Shown here piece by piece: positions 1-8,670 of a DNA stretch of 64,000 nt. Origin of the DNA: Prosthecobacter gellanilyticus (GTDB lineage: Bacteria; Verrucomicrobiota; Verrucomicrobiia; Verrucomicrobiales; Verrucomicrobiaceae); contig NZ_BKAG01000018.1 in assembly GCF_007992435.1 (NCBI RefSeq), positions 83,441-147,440 on the forward strand. Reading direction: 5' to 3'. Every line of letters starts with the position of its first letter. The first letter of the stretch is position 1. The translations under genes were made by a program, and so were the position numbers. The notes under the pieces were generated by a model. The model searched no databases. It saw only the letters and a list, made by a program, of their open reading frames with translations, and was not told the DNA's origin.

Positions 1-2
1 AG

Positions 3-857
3 ATGCGGCCGGACTTTGAGCTGGATGCGGCCTTTTCCTCCGTGAGCGGCTTCTCCGCAGGCATGGCCAAAACACCGGAAGAGGTGGCTGCAAAGGTGCA
101 GGAGCAAGGTCTCGAGGTCTCACAGGTCCATGTCTATCCGCGGGTGATCGGTGAGGATGGCGTGGCGGATGAAGTCTGGCAGCGTGTGGATGCCATCCAT
201 GGGCAAATCACGCCTTTGGTTAGTCTGACGAAGACGAGCCAGCTGATCCTGGACGTCATTATCGGCGAAGAGGGCGAGCCTTGGTTCCTCGGCATTCATC
301 GTCGCACGCCTGCAGCGCATCCCAGCCCCGGAGCACTGCCACGGGTTCAGCTTCCACCCGAGGCCCCCTCACGTGCCTGGCTGAAGATGGAGCAGGCGCT
401 TTCTTGGTTAGGCCTGGATGCGCCGGACGCCTTGAAGGGCAAGACGGCGCTCGAGCTCGGTAGCGCACCGGGTGGCGCTTCGTGGGCACTTTTGCAGCGT
501 GGCATGAGGGTCATTGGCCTGGACACTGGCAGCATGGATGAGCGCGTGCTTCGTCATCCGAACTACCATCACCTCTCCATTCCTGCTGGCGATGTCTCCT
601 TGCGGGAGCTTCCACGCGAGGTCGATCTCCTCGCCTCCGACATGAACCTGCACCCAGGCCTCGTGGTGAAGTACATGGAGCGCTTCACTCGTGAGCTGAA
701 TCCGCGCTGGCTGGCGCTGACGCTGAAGATGAATGACGGCCAGGTGGAATCCCAGATCCCAAGTCTGCTTCAGCAACTCCGCCGTTTTACCCCCGGCGAG
801 GTCTATGCCCGCCAGCTCCCGGCGAACCGCCGGGAGATCACGGTCATCAGCCATTGA
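3..857 (+). CDS. RlmM-like 23S rRNA 2'-O-ribose methyltransferase (5' end probably outside the window)
   Basis: Rossmann-fold SAM methyltransferase of the FtsJ/RrmJ class, most like RlmM, which methylates C2498 of 23S rRNA. The SAM loop ELGSAPGGAS lies at residues 151-160. A K-D-K-E catalytic tetrad can be read as K128 (AWLKME), D213 (ASDMN), K242 (LTLKMND) and E278 (RREIT). Residues 1-110 would be the THUMP-like RNA-binding part. RlmM of enteric bacteria is about 366 residues; this frame gives 284 and begins only 2 bases into the window, so the real start is probably upstream, although the ATG at base 3 cannot be excluded. It converges on the next gene with a 12-bp gap. The methyltransferase class is sure; the exact rRNA target is inferred. 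Confidence 0.78.
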   Translation: MRPDFELDAAFSSVSGFSAGMAKTPEEVAAKVQEQGLEVSQVHVYPRVIGEDGVADEVWQRVDAIHGQITPLVSLTKTSQLILDVIIGEEGEPWFLGIHRRTPAAHPSPGALPRVQLPPEAPSRAWLKMEQALSWLGLDAPDALKGKTALELGSAPGGASWALLQRGMRVIGLDTGSMDERVLRHPNYHHLSIPAGDVSLRELPREVDLLASDMNLHPGLVVKYMERFTRELNPRWLALTLKMNDGQVESQIPSLLQQLRRFTPGEVYARQLPANRREITVISH

Positions 858-869
858 GGCCGGGCGACC

Positions 870-1679
870 TTACTTAAACTCTGGGTAGAAGGGATTGTGC
901 GCCTTCTCCTCACCCACCGTGGTGAGCGGGCCATGACCAGGCGCGACGACGGTTTCACACGGCAGGGAAAAGATCTCCCGGCGGTTCGTCACCAGAGCAT
1001 CGGCATAGGAGACCATGCCGCCGCCCATGGAACTGGCAAAAAGCGCATCTCCCACCACCGCCACAGGCTGGGCCAAACCACTCACGACGTAGGTGATGCC
1101 GCCCTTGGAGTGTCCCCAGGTGGAGCGTGACTCGATCGTCAGCCCGCCCAGTTCCCAGGAGGCTCCTGGCGCGAAGGTCTCTGCCCCGTCATGCGGCTCG
1201 TTCTTGCCCACATACACCTCGGGCGCATTCAGCGCGGCGATATCTGCCACGTGGTCGGGATGCGTATGGGTCAGGAAGAGGTATTTCAGCGTCAGGCCCA
1301 GTTCATTGATCTTCTCCAGCATGGGGGCTGCCGTGGCCCCGGTGTCAAAGGCGGCCGCCTCCAGGGTCTGCTCATCCCACACGAGGTAGGAGTTCACCGT
1401 CATGTCATGGTAGGTCGTGTTAAACTGCGCCAGACCGGCCAGCGACACCGGTTTGGGATACCACTTGCCCTCCGCCATGGCCACCAGGGCCTGGCCATGC
1501 AGGCCCAGCACGGGGGCCAGCTTCAGCAGTACAGTGGCGTCATTGTCACCGGCACGGGCGGCCTCGATCTCGGCCTCCGAGACATGGGATTTCTCAGAAA
1601 GCGCCGCCAGCGAGAGGCCGAGCCCCCGCTGCGCTTTGCTCACGACGTCATTAAAAAGGTCTTCGAGGGGAATGCTCAT
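870..1679 (-). CDS. Metallo-beta-lactamase-fold hydrolase with an N-terminal HTH-like segment
   Basis: MBL-fold metal hydrolase related to glyoxalase II-type thioesterases. The metal-binding motif HTHPDH is at residues 138-143; further ligands are probably H190 (STWGHSK), D211 (VVGDALF) and H259 (APGHGP). Residues 10-65 read like a small helix-turn-helix of the XRE type (GLSLAALSEKSHVSEAEIEAARAG), unusual ahead of an MBL domain. It has no signal peptide, so it is probably cytosolic. The substrate is unknown. It is transcribed divergently from the coiled-coil gene across 96 bp. The hydrolase fold is secure; a DNA-binding role for the N-terminus is only a guess. Confidence 0.82.
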   Translation of the reverse strand: MSIPLEDLFNDVVSKAQRGLGLSLAALSEKSHVSEAEIEAARAGDNDATVLLKLAPVLGLHGQALVAMAEGKWYPKPVSLAGLAQFNTTYHDMTVNSYLVWDEQTLEAAAFDTGATAAPMLEKINELGLTLKYLFLTHTHPDHVADIAALNAPEVYVGKNEPHDGAETFAPGASWELGGLTIESRSTWGHSKGGITYVVSGLAQPVAVVGDALFASSMGGGMVSYADALVTNRREIFSLPCETVVAPGHGPLTTVGEEKAHNPFYPEFK

Positions 1680-1775
1680 GCCCCATCCAAAGTCAACCCG
1701 CCCGGGGCGGCAACCCCAATTTGGAGTATTGCAAATTCAGTTTCGGCTTGCAGATTTCAGCCGTAAATTCCCCGT

Positions 1776-2297
1776 ATGCTCGAAATCTTCTCCAACCCCT
1801 TCTACACCTTCTGCATGGGCCTCGGCCTCGGTGCTGTGTTCCTGGTCATGGCCGTCATCAACCACTGGAAGACCAAGGGTGAGTTCCGCCGTTACAAAAC
1901 CCACCTCAGTGACAAGCTGGAGCTGGAAGCCCGCCAGATGCAGGAGACCAACAAGGAGAAAACCCGCCTCTCGGGTGAGAACGAGAGCCTCCGCGTCCAA
2001 ATCGCCCGCCTGAATGAGCGCCCGGACAACAAGCTCTCCCGCGAACTGGAGATCCTGGCCCGCGCCGAGAAGCACATGATGATCAATGCCCCCGGCTTCG
2101 CCCCCGCCTGGGAGCTGGCCAAAGCCTCCGCCATGTCCCAGCTCGAGTCTGAGGAAAAAGGCTCCTCCTTCCCCCAGAAGATCTTCCGCAAGCTGATCGG
2201 CAGTGGCAGCGGTAGTAATGGCACTGGGCCGACCTCCCTGCCTGAGGCTTCGGTGAGCTCGGGCAAGTCCTCCTCCACCAGCACAGCTGCCGCCTGA
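1776..2297 (+). CDS. Membrane-anchored coiled-coil protein, function unknown
   Basis: A 173-residue protein of no recognised family. One hydrophobic helix (about residues 8-28, TFCMGLGLGAVFLVMAVI) is followed by a charged heptad-rich stretch (about 30-110, with LELEARQMQETNKEKTRLSG) likely to form a coiled coil. A low-complexity Gly/Ser/Thr/Ala tail runs from about 137. The expected topology is a short N-terminal anchor with the coiled coil in the cytoplasm. No Shine-Dalgarno sequence precedes the ATG. The stop lies 7 bp before the next gene, so the two are probably co-transcribed. It resembles in layout small bacterial membrane scaffolds, but nothing in the sequence fixes a function. Confidence 0.75.
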   Translation: MLEIFSNPFYTFCMGLGLGAVFLVMAVINHWKTKGEFRRYKTHLSDKLELEARQMQETNKEKTRLSGENESLRVQIARLNERPDNKLSRELEILARAEKHMMINAPGFAPAWELAKASAMSQLESEEKGSSFPQKIFRKLIGSGSGSNGTGPTSLPEASVSSGKSSSTSTAAA

Positions 2298-2304
2298 TCC
2301 TGCC

Positions 2305-2655
2305 ATGATCCGGCCCGAGAAGGTCAAGTTCATGATCCTCGCCGCTGACATGAAGCGCGCGGTCAGATTTTACAAATCCGTCTTCGGGCTGGATGAGATC
2401 TTTGTCAGCGATTTCTGGAGCGAGCTCGCGCACGGCACCGCCGTCATCGCCTTTCACGGCGGTCACGATGGCTCGCCAAATTCCACCGGGCTCAGCTTCC
2501 AGTTTGAGGATGTCTTTGATGCCGCTGAACGGATCGAGAAAGCCGGTGGCACCGTGCTGGAAGTGCCTAACCAAAGGGATGGCGAACCCATCCTGCTCGG
2601 CCGCTATCGTGATCCTGAGGGTAATGAGGGCTTCATCACCCAGTATGCTGGCTGA
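2305..2655 (+). CDS. VOC-superfamily (glyoxalase/bleomycin-resistance fold) protein
   Basis: A single-domain 116-residue vicinal-oxygen-chelate protein. The paired beta-alpha-beta-beta-beta modules are visible: MKRAVRFYKSVFGLDE in the first half and VFDAAERIEKAGGTVLEVP followed by YRDPEGNEGFITQ in the second, the latter being the usual VOC C-terminal signature with a metal-ligand Glu. Length is typical of the standalone family. Likely cytosolic, acting on or binding a small molecule. It follows the coiled-coil gene after 7 bp. The substrate cannot be predicted because glyoxalase I, dioxygenase and antibiotic-binding members look alike at this level. Confidence 0.8.
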   Translation: MIRPEKVKFMILAADMKRAVRFYKSVFGLDEIFVSDFWSELAHGTAVIAFHGGHDGSPNSTGLSFQFEDVFDAAERIEKAGGTVLEVPNQRDGEPILLGRYRDPEGNEGFITQYAG

Positions 2656-2686
2656 GGCCGGCGGGAGACGATCACCGCACCGCGCC

Positions 2687-5332
2687 TCAGTAGGCGTCCC
2701 TCATCGCTGAGTCCGCATCACGTGCCGGCGGGGCCGTGGGAGGTGCGAACCCCTCCGTGGACATCGCATCCGGCGGGGCATCATCCAGCACACCCACCTC
2801 CACCGTCTCGTTGTCAAAGAGTCCCTGCATCAGTTCCCACGCGCCTCGCATGTCACCAGACTCAGCCAGCACGGAGGCCATCTCCCGAGGGAGGAAGACC
2901 GGGCTCCCAGGCAGGCCCATCACCCGCTCCAGCGTCTTGCGCGCAGATTTCAGATCACCGGCGGAGCGCTGCGCATAGTAGAGCTCCACCCCGGGCAGCG
3001 GGTCGATGGGGTTCAGCACATGCGCACGTTCCAGACGCGGGATGTCCGCTGAGGTCAGCGTGGCGGACCGTGCCGGAGCCGGCAGGTAGCGTGCTGCCAG
3101 CTTGAAGGCCTCCTCAAACTTGCCGGAGGCGGCCAGATCCTTTGCCAGAGCCTGCCAGCCGTAGGGTTGCAGTGTTGGATGGTCCTGAAGATAAGCCACC
3201 ATCTCCTTCAGATCTCCCGTCTGCTGCCAGCGTCGGAAAAAGAAGCGCTTCTGCGGCTCATTCAGTCCCACGAGCGCCGGATGCTGGGCCAGGAACTCCC
3301 GCTGGCACTTCAGCCAGAAATCTCTCGGCTCGTTCACATGAGCAAGAAACACCAGTTGCAGCGAAGGACGATCCGCCACCCTCCAGAGCTGCTGGCTGAT
3401 CTCCGGAAAGGCCTTCGCCTCCAGCACGATCTCCTGAAACCTCGGCATCGCATTGCTAAACTCCCGCGGGTATCGGCGCATGCCCTCCTTCCAGGGGATC
3501 AGCGCCATCGGTGGATCAAAGAACAACCAGTAGCGGCCTTCCTCAAAGCATACCGGACCATAGCGCGGCTCCAGCGCACGCACACGGCCGAAGTCCTCCA
3601 GCGCCACGGCACTGCCATGGCGCATCACTAGATGCAGCTGCGCGCGCAGGAAGTACCAGCGGTACTGCAGAGGCGTCAGCTCGATGGCACGGTTGATCAG
3701 CCGCATCGCTTCCGCACGCTGCCCCTGGGCTGCCTGCGCCACGGCCCGGTCATGCAAAAGCGTGGCCCCGGAGGCGGTGCTGACCTCCGTCTGGCCAAAG
3801 GCAAAAGCCATCCACAAAGCTCCCCACGCAGCCACAGCCACACCCGCGCCACGGAAGGCCAGGCTCAGCGCCGGCTGGATGCGCGCGGTCAGGTAGCGGC
3901 CACGCACTGCCTGCGCAGTGACCAGGGCAAACACCATGAAATAACCAAAATTGTGCAAAGGCACATCGAAGATGCCATGCATCAGCGCCAGCCCTGCGGC
4001 GATGCCGAAGGCGCGCCGCACACGTCTGCCCGCACGGCTGTCCTGGCTGCGCTTCCTTCTCCGGGAAGACATCCACGGTCCTGAGGTCTGAAACAACCAG
4101 CCCACCAGGATCAAGCACGGCAGCACGAGCATCAGGCCGCCCTCAAACAAGGCCCACAGAAGATCACTCTCCGGATGCATCGTGCGCGCATCGGGATAGA
4201 AGCCATCACAGACCTGCGGAAACACATGATCAAAGACACCCAGCCCGCGCCCTGACCACGGCGCGTCCGCCGTGGCCCGCAGCACATGCCCCGCCAGCCA
4301 CAAACGCAGATCAGAGCTCAAGGACGTGCTGATTGACTTGTCAGTCAGTCGTTCGCCCAGGCGCCCGCCCGAGGCGACCGCGATGGATACCACCGCCGCG
4401 ATGATGGCCATCGTCACCACCAGCTTGCGCATCACCCCGCGTCTCATCGCCGTCGTCGCCAGCCAGAGTGTCATGCCGGTGAAGAAGAGCAGCAAACCGG
4501 CGCGCGAGGTGTTCACCAGAATGCAGCCCAGCAGCAGGAGCACTCCAGCGCCGAAGATCATCCATGAACGTGACTTCTGCTTGAAGGCATCCACCATCGC
4601 CGCGGCACACAGCACACTCATCCACGCAAACAAACTGGAGCTGTGGTTCTGGTTCGCAAAAGGACCGAAGCCCGTGGCGTCTTGGGTCGTCGCGTCCGCA
4701 TGGCCCCGCGGCCACCAGAAGGCATCCACCCAGCCCGCCTTGTCCAGCAGGGAGAGGACCGCCAGTGGCAGCACGCCGAGACAGAGAAGACGCAGCAGCA
4801 GGCGGCGTCCGCCATCACTGAAATTCTGCGCCAGGCAGCACCAGAACCAGGCCACGCCCACCACCGTCACCAGCCATGCCTCCAGTGTCAGCTTCCATTC
4901 AGGTGAGAGCGTCGAAGGCATGTCAATGCCCCACTCCTGCCCCAGCGTCTGCCGCCACGGCTCCATACCGCCGAACCAACTAGATGGCAAAAGCCCCGCT
5001 CCCGGCACCAGGGCCAGGATCACCAGGATCATGGAGGGCAGCGGCCGCAGCTTCATGCGCGGCGGGGCCATCACCATCGCTCCGCCCATCAGCAGCAGCG
5101 CCAGTCCGCGGGCCCAGGGCTCGCGCGCTGCCCCGCAGAAAAGGACTACCATCACCACGATGCCATACACCCACGCACGCCAGTACGGTCTCCGCCCGGC
5201 GGCCACGTCCTCGGCATCCAGCGCCTCCGTGGCGGAGTCAGTGTCCTCGCTGTCAGGCAGCTCGTCAGCCTCCACAGGTTCAGATCGGTTGTCGGCATCG
5301 GCCGGCTCCGGTGATGAGAGGGGGGCACTCAT
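2687..5332 (-). CDS. O-antigen ligase/polymerase (WaaL/Wzy_C-like) membrane protein with TPR tail
   Basis: An 881-residue protein of two parts. Residues about 50-490 contain 10 or more hydrophobic helices with the O-antigen ligase/polymerase landmark around VNTSRAGLLL (about residue 275), and a large periplasmic loop that includes ARTMHPESDLLWALFEGG. Residues about 525-850 are soluble and rich in TPR-like helix pairs (AVAQAAQGQRAEAMRLINRAIELTPLQYRWYFLRAQLH). The acidic N-terminus is probably cytoplasmic. Proteins of this design polymerise glycan repeats or ligate them to a carrier. Its start overlaps the stop of the WecA-like gene by 4 bp (ATGA), so they are coupled. Whether it is a ligase, polymerase or protein O-glycosylating enzyme cannot be decided from sequence. 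Confidence 0.78.
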   Translation of the reverse strand: MSAPLSSPEPADADNRSEPVEADELPDSEDTDSATEALDAEDVAAGRRPYWRAWVYGIVVMVVLFCGAAREPWARGLALLLMGGAMVMAPPRMKLRPLPSMILVILALVPGAGLLPSSWFGGMEPWRQTLGQEWGIDMPSTLSPEWKLTLEAWLVTVVGVAWFWCCLAQNFSDGGRRLLLRLLCLGVLPLAVLSLLDKAGWVDAFWWPRGHADATTQDATGFGPFANQNHSSSLFAWMSVLCAAAMVDAFKQKSRSWMIFGAGVLLLLGCILVNTSRAGLLLFFTGMTLWLATTAMRRGVMRKLVVTMAIIAAVVSIAVASGGRLGERLTDKSISTSLSSDLRLWLAGHVLRATADAPWSGRGLGVFDHVFPQVCDGFYPDARTMHPESDLLWALFEGGLMLVLPCLILVGWLFQTSGPWMSSRRRKRSQDSRAGRRVRRAFGIAAGLALMHGIFDVPLHNFGYFMVFALVTAQAVRGRYLTARIQPALSLAFRGAGVAVAAWGALWMAFAFGQTEVSTASGATLLHDRAVAQAAQGQRAEAMRLINRAIELTPLQYRWYFLRAQLHLVMRHGSAVALEDFGRVRALEPRYGPVCFEEGRYWLFFDPPMALIPWKEGMRRYPREFSNAMPRFQEIVLEAKAFPEISQQLWRVADRPSLQLVFLAHVNEPRDFWLKCQREFLAQHPALVGLNEPQKRFFFRRWQQTGDLKEMVAYLQDHPTLQPYGWQALAKDLAASGKFEEAFKLAARYLPAPARSATLTSADIPRLERAHVLNPIDPLPGVELYYAQRSAGDLKSARKTLERVMGLPGSPVFLPREMASVLAESGDMRGAWELMQGLFDNETVEVGVLDDAPPDAMSTEGFAPPTAPPARDADSAMRDAY

Positions 5333-6825
5333 GAAGCGGCGGTTGGGGAAAGCTTGGTGAAGGAGGAAGTCGGGCGCCCCTCCTCGATCTCAGGACCTGG
5401 AATCACAAAAGACGGCAGCGTCCCCCAGCGCTCCAGGCAGCGCTCAAAGAGGCCGGAAAAGGCATCCGCGCGGTTGAACCAGTCAGTCTCCAGACCATCG
5501 TTCACCGGGCAATGCAGCACCACCTTCGTCCCGCCCTTCATGGGCAGCAGCACCGGATGCGTCAGATCTGAGGGCGCGGTCTTGAACCCGATCCAGCGAA
5601 AGCGATGCCCCAGCAGATCGCTAAACTCCTCTAACGAAACGCATTTCTCGATGTCGAACTCCAGCACCCGGGCATGCACACGGATGTGCTCCAGCCGCTT
5701 CCTCCGGTCCAGCGCCTCCGCCACCTGGCCACGCAGTTTGCTCCAGCTCTTCACATAGCCCAGGTAGCGTGCCGCGCCGATCGCCAGCAGGAAGAACACC
5801 GCTCCCGCCACCGGCAGGGCCACCCCCTTCGTCAGCAGGATGCTGATGCCCACAAGACTCAGCACCAGGCAGACGCAGTACATGGCCACCAGCGCCCGCC
5901 CCTTGCTGTAGCCTAACAAAATAAGCCGGTGATGAATGTGCTCCGCGTCCGCGCTGAAGATCGGCACCCCGCGGATGCTGCGCCGCAGGATGGCAAAGAA
6001 CGTGTCCAAAATCGGCACGCCCAGGGCGATCACGATCACCAGCAGCGCCGCGATCACGGAGCCCTTTTGCGAGCTCTTCAAGGACACCGACGCCACAAAG
6101 AAACCAATCAGATAAGCACCGCCATCGCCAAGGAAGATGCGCGCCGGCGGGAAATTGAAGAAAAGAAATCCCGTGAGGGCTCCCGCCATCAGCACCGAGA
6201 GCAGCATCACCTCCGCGTGACCGCCCACATAACCCACAAAGGCCAGTGTCAGGGATAGGAACAGCCCGAAGCCCCCCGCCAGACCATCCATGCCATCGAT
6301 CAGATTGATGATGTTCGGGATCGCCACCAGCCAGAAGAGCGTGATCGGCAGGCTCCACCAGCCCAGATGCAGCGCCCCCTCGCCAAAAGGATTGCTCAGC
6401 ATGTCGATGGAGATGCCTAACGAATAAAGAATCAATGCCACCCCGATCTGCCCCACCAGTTTCACCCGTGCGCCCAGCGCCTTCAGGTCATCGAAGAAGC
6501 CCACGCTGAAGATCAGCAGGTTGCACAGCATCAGCGCTCCATATTCACCCCAGCGCACGCGGTCCAGCCCCAGCATCACCACAGATCCGATCACCAGCGC
6601 AGCAAAGATGGGCGCGCCACCCAGGCGCGAGATAGGCTTCTCATGGTGCTTGCGCCGTCCGTCCGGAGCATCCAGGCCGATCGTTCCTTTTCTGCCGACG
6701 ATGTAGAGGGTGCCCACCAAGGCCACGATCAGCGCCAGGACATAGTAGACCGTCAGTTCCGGCCAGAGCGGCATCTGGGGCGCAGGAGGCCCGATGAATG
6801 CTTCAGCGCTGGCGGCGGCGATCAT
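5329..6825 (-). CDS. WecA/TagO-family undecaprenyl-phosphate sugar-1-phosphate transferase with a C-terminal cytosolic extension
   Basis: Polytopic phosphoglycosyltransferase that would start the lipid-linked glycan by moving a HexNAc-1-P (typically GlcNAc-1-P) from UDP-sugar to undecaprenyl phosphate. Family motifs are all present: FFDDLKAL (about residue 110), NIINLIDGMDGLAGG (about 171), FLGDGGAYLIGF (about 231) and HIHHRL (about 296). About ten membrane helices precede a roughly 120-residue soluble tail that is not part of the minimal enzyme. The ATG chosen (MIAAASAEAF) does not overlap the upstream glycosyltransferase; an in-frame start at 6888 would overlap it by 32 bp. The gene is coupled to the ligase-like gene. 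This is the likely first committed step for the locus. Confidence 0.88.
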   Translation of the reverse strand: MIAAASAEAFIGPPAPQMPLWPELTVYYVLALIVALVGTLYIVGRKGTIGLDAPDGRRKHHEKPISRLGGAPIFAALVIGSVVMLGLDRVRWGEYGALMLCNLLIFSVGFFDDLKALGARVKLVGQIGVALILYSLGISIDMLSNPFGEGALHLGWWSLPITLFWLVAIPNIINLIDGMDGLAGGFGLFLSLTLAFVGYVGGHAEVMLLSVLMAGALTGFLFFNFPPARIFLGDGGAYLIGFFVASVSLKSSQKGSVIAALLVIVIALGVPILDTFFAILRRSIRGVPIFSADAEHIHHRLILLGYSKGRALVAMYCVCLVLSLVGISILLTKGVALPVAGAVFFLLAIGAARYLGYVKSWSKLRGQVAEALDRRKRLEHIRVHARVLEFDIEKCVSLEEFSDLLGHRFRWIGFKTAPSDLTHPVLLPMKGGTKVVLHCPVNDGLETDWFNRADAFSGLFERCLERWGTLPSFVIPGPEIEEGRPTSSFTKLSPTAAS

Positions 6826-6856
6826 GCAGAAAGGAAAAAGGGTGGCAGGTCGGTTT

Positions 6857-8140
6857 TCAGGCAGCGTGTCCCTGCCCTGCGGCAGCAATCACGTCAATCA
6901 ATCGCGGACGCAAGCGGCTCTGTGAGAACTCCGCGGCAAGCGCCCGGCTCTCCTCAGAGGGTGGCAGAGGCCCCGTGGCAGCCGCCTCGCGCAGCACCTC
7001 CACCAGCCCCTTCACATCCCCATGCCGGCCTATCCGCGCATACCTGCGGTCAGGCAAACGTGCCGCCAGATCTGTCAGATGACACTCCTCCGGGCCTATT
7101 CCCAGGAACGGCAGCCCCAGCGCCAGAATGTTGTACACCTTGCAGGGATGCACCATCCCCACAAACGGCGTCCCCATCACCACCAGGTGCAGGTCCGCAG
7201 AGGAGAGTGATGACGAAAGCCTCTCCTTCGGCTGATACGGCAGGCAGGTGATGTTCTTCAGTCCCTGGTTCTCCGCAAAAGCCCTCACCTTCCCATGCTC
7301 GCTGCCCCCGCCGACGAAGAGGAAGTGCAGCGTCGCATGACCGGCCAGTTCCTTCGCCGCCTCCAGCACCGTGTCCAGCGGATGGCAGGGACTGTGATTC
7401 CCCGAATACATCACCACAAACTTCCCGGTAAGACCGTGTTCAGCACGGAAAGCCTCCCTCCCCGCCACATCCCAGCGCACCGCATCATCGTGAGACCACG
7501 GCGCATCCACATGGATCGCATCCGCCCTCACCGACTTCGCCCGCAGCCGTTCCGCCATGAACCGGTCCAGCGCCACAATGCGCGCCGCCCGGCCAAAACT
7601 CCACTTCTGCAGCGTGCTCATCACCTGTTCAGCCAGACCGCCCTGCTTCAGCCAGCCAGCGGCCACAGCCTCATCCGGATTCAGGTCCATCACCCACGGC
7701 ACCACTGCCCCACCTTTGAGTGAGGCCATCACCTGCCCCAGCGATGAAATCAGCGGCGGTGACGTCAGGCACACCGTCACATCAAAGCGCCGCAGCCTCA
7801 GCAGGATCAGCGTCGCATTGATCCAGAAGGTCGCAAAATCCACCAACCGCCGCCACCTTGCCTTCTTCCCCAGGCCTGGAGTCCAGATGCGGCGGATCTC
7901 CACGCCCTTCCAGGTTTCGCGTACCGGAAATCGCTTCTCCGGATTGTCATACCCACGGCTGGAAGCCACCGCCACCACCTCATGCCCGGCCTCAGCCAGC
8001 CCCTCCGCCAGATCCGTCAGATGCTGCGCCGACGACACATGATCCGGATAAAAGCACTGGTTCAGCAGCAGTATCCGCAGCCTCCTCCCCTGCCCCTTCC
8101 TTTCACGATCAAGATGCGATACCGGCAGGTCTGAAGACAT
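6857..8140 (-). CDS. GT4-family glycosyltransferase (WbuB-like)
   Basis: GT-B fold retaining glycosyltransferase. The N-terminal half begins RILLLNQCFYPDHVSSAQHLTDLAEGLAEAGHEV, the arrangement seen in WbuB-type fucosamine transferases. The C-terminal half carries GKFVVMYSGNHSPCHPLDTVLEAAKEL and the nucleotide-sugar region around MGTPFVGMVHPCKVYNILALGLP. An upstream in-frame extension adds 36 low-complexity residues encoded in the repeat-rich region; the start at MSSDLPVSHL is preferred. It lies first in a block followed by the initiating transferase, so it may add an early sugar. Donor and acceptor are not predictable. Confidence 0.83.
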   Translation of the reverse strand: MSSDLPVSHLDRERKGQGRRLRILLLNQCFYPDHVSSAQHLTDLAEGLAEAGHEVVAVASSRGYDNPEKRFPVRETWKGVEIRRIWTPGLGKKARWRRLVDFATFWINATLILLRLRRFDVTVCLTSPPLISSLGQVMASLKGGAVVPWVMDLNPDEAVAAGWLKQGGLAEQVMSTLQKWSFGRAARIVALDRFMAERLRAKSVRADAIHVDAPWSHDDAVRWDVAGREAFRAEHGLTGKFVVMYSGNHSPCHPLDTVLEAAKELAGHATLHFLFVGGGSEHGKVRAFAENQGLKNITCLPYQPKERLSSSLSSADLHLVVMGTPFVGMVHPCKVYNILALGLPFLGIGPEECHLTDLAARLPDRRYARIGRHGDVKGLVEVLREAAATGPLPPSEESRALAAEFSQSRLRPRLIDVIAAAGQGHAA

Positions 8141-8250
8141 GTAAAAGAGAGTCGGACAAAGTTGGAGTGAGGTCCCGTGATACCCCAAACCCACCCCCCA
8201 GCGCAAGGTGCGAGTGCCCCAGCCCCACCCCCCGCCGCCAAAAAACAACC

Positions 8251-8275
8251 TGGATCAGCCTGGATTCACCTGGAT
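8251..8275. repeat. Decamer array A (TGGAT class, three units)
   Basis: TGGAT occurs at 8251, 8261 and 8271, exactly 10 bp apart, each inside a unit close to CCTGGATYAS. On the minus strand the core reads ATCCA. An A-rich stretch (AAAAAACAA) precedes it, as in array C. The 10-bp phase is not a multiple of three, so it is not protein repetition. Confidence 0.85.
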
Positions 8276-8350
8276 CGCCCCCTGTAGCGGCTGGCGTCAG
8301 CCTGCCGTTCTTTGAACCCGCAAACCGCCTTCCGCTCCATCCGCCCCGAG

Positions 8351-8380
8351 CAGGTCGGATCCGGTCGGATTGACTCGGAT
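8351..8380. repeat. Decamer array B (CGGAT class, three units)
   Basis: CGGAT occurs at 8356, 8366 and 8376 with exact 10-bp spacing (minus-strand core ATCCGA). The leading 12-mer CAGGTCGGATCC is shared with array D, suggesting that the A-B pair was duplicated to give C-D. Confidence 0.85.
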
Positions 8381-8457
8381 CGGCCCCAATGTGGCCAGCT
8401 TTCTCCGAAAGGTGAGCCGAGGACTCTCGAACCACCCCTCAGCTTCGAAAAACAGCC

Positions 8458-8482
8458 TGGATCCACCTGGATCAGCCTGGAT
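8458..8482. repeat. Decamer array C (TGGAT class, three units)
   Basis: TGGAT occurs at 8458, 8468 and 8478, 10 bp apart, and is preceded by AAAAACAG much as array A is preceded by AAAAAACAA. The units are the same types as in array A in a different order. Confidence 0.85.
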
Positions 8483-8585
8483 TCGCCGACAGCCCCCCAA
8501 GCGAAGCGCTTCAGCAAAGTAGCCATCGCACTCCGAGTGATGAGCCCAAGACCCCGCAAACTCTCCTCCCCACCCCTACCGCGAT

Positions 8586-8615
8586 CAGGTCGGATCCACT
8601 CGGATCTCCTTGAAT
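8586..8615. repeat. Decamer array D (CGGAT class, two good units and one degenerate)
   Basis: CGGAT at 8591 and 8601 is followed by a degenerate TGAAT at 8611, all 10 bp apart. It opens with CAGGTCGGATCC as array B does. Confidence 0.8.
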
Positions 8616-8630
8616 CAGCTCTCCTCTTCC

Positions 8631-8670
8631 CAAACCACCGTAAACAACTGCAAACCACCGTGAACAATCC
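8631..8670. repeat. Imperfect 20-bp direct repeat built of 10-bp half units
   Basis: CAAACCACCG occurs at 8631 and 8651, each followed by a similar decamer (TAAACAACTG, TGAACAATCC). The 20-bp period equals two units of the decamer arrays just upstream. Confidence 0.75.

Noticed and set aside
4272..5360. A 362-residue plus-strand open frame
   Set aside because: Antisense to a well-supported membrane protein gene; its Arg/Ser/Pro-rich composition is typical of GC-rich shadow frames.
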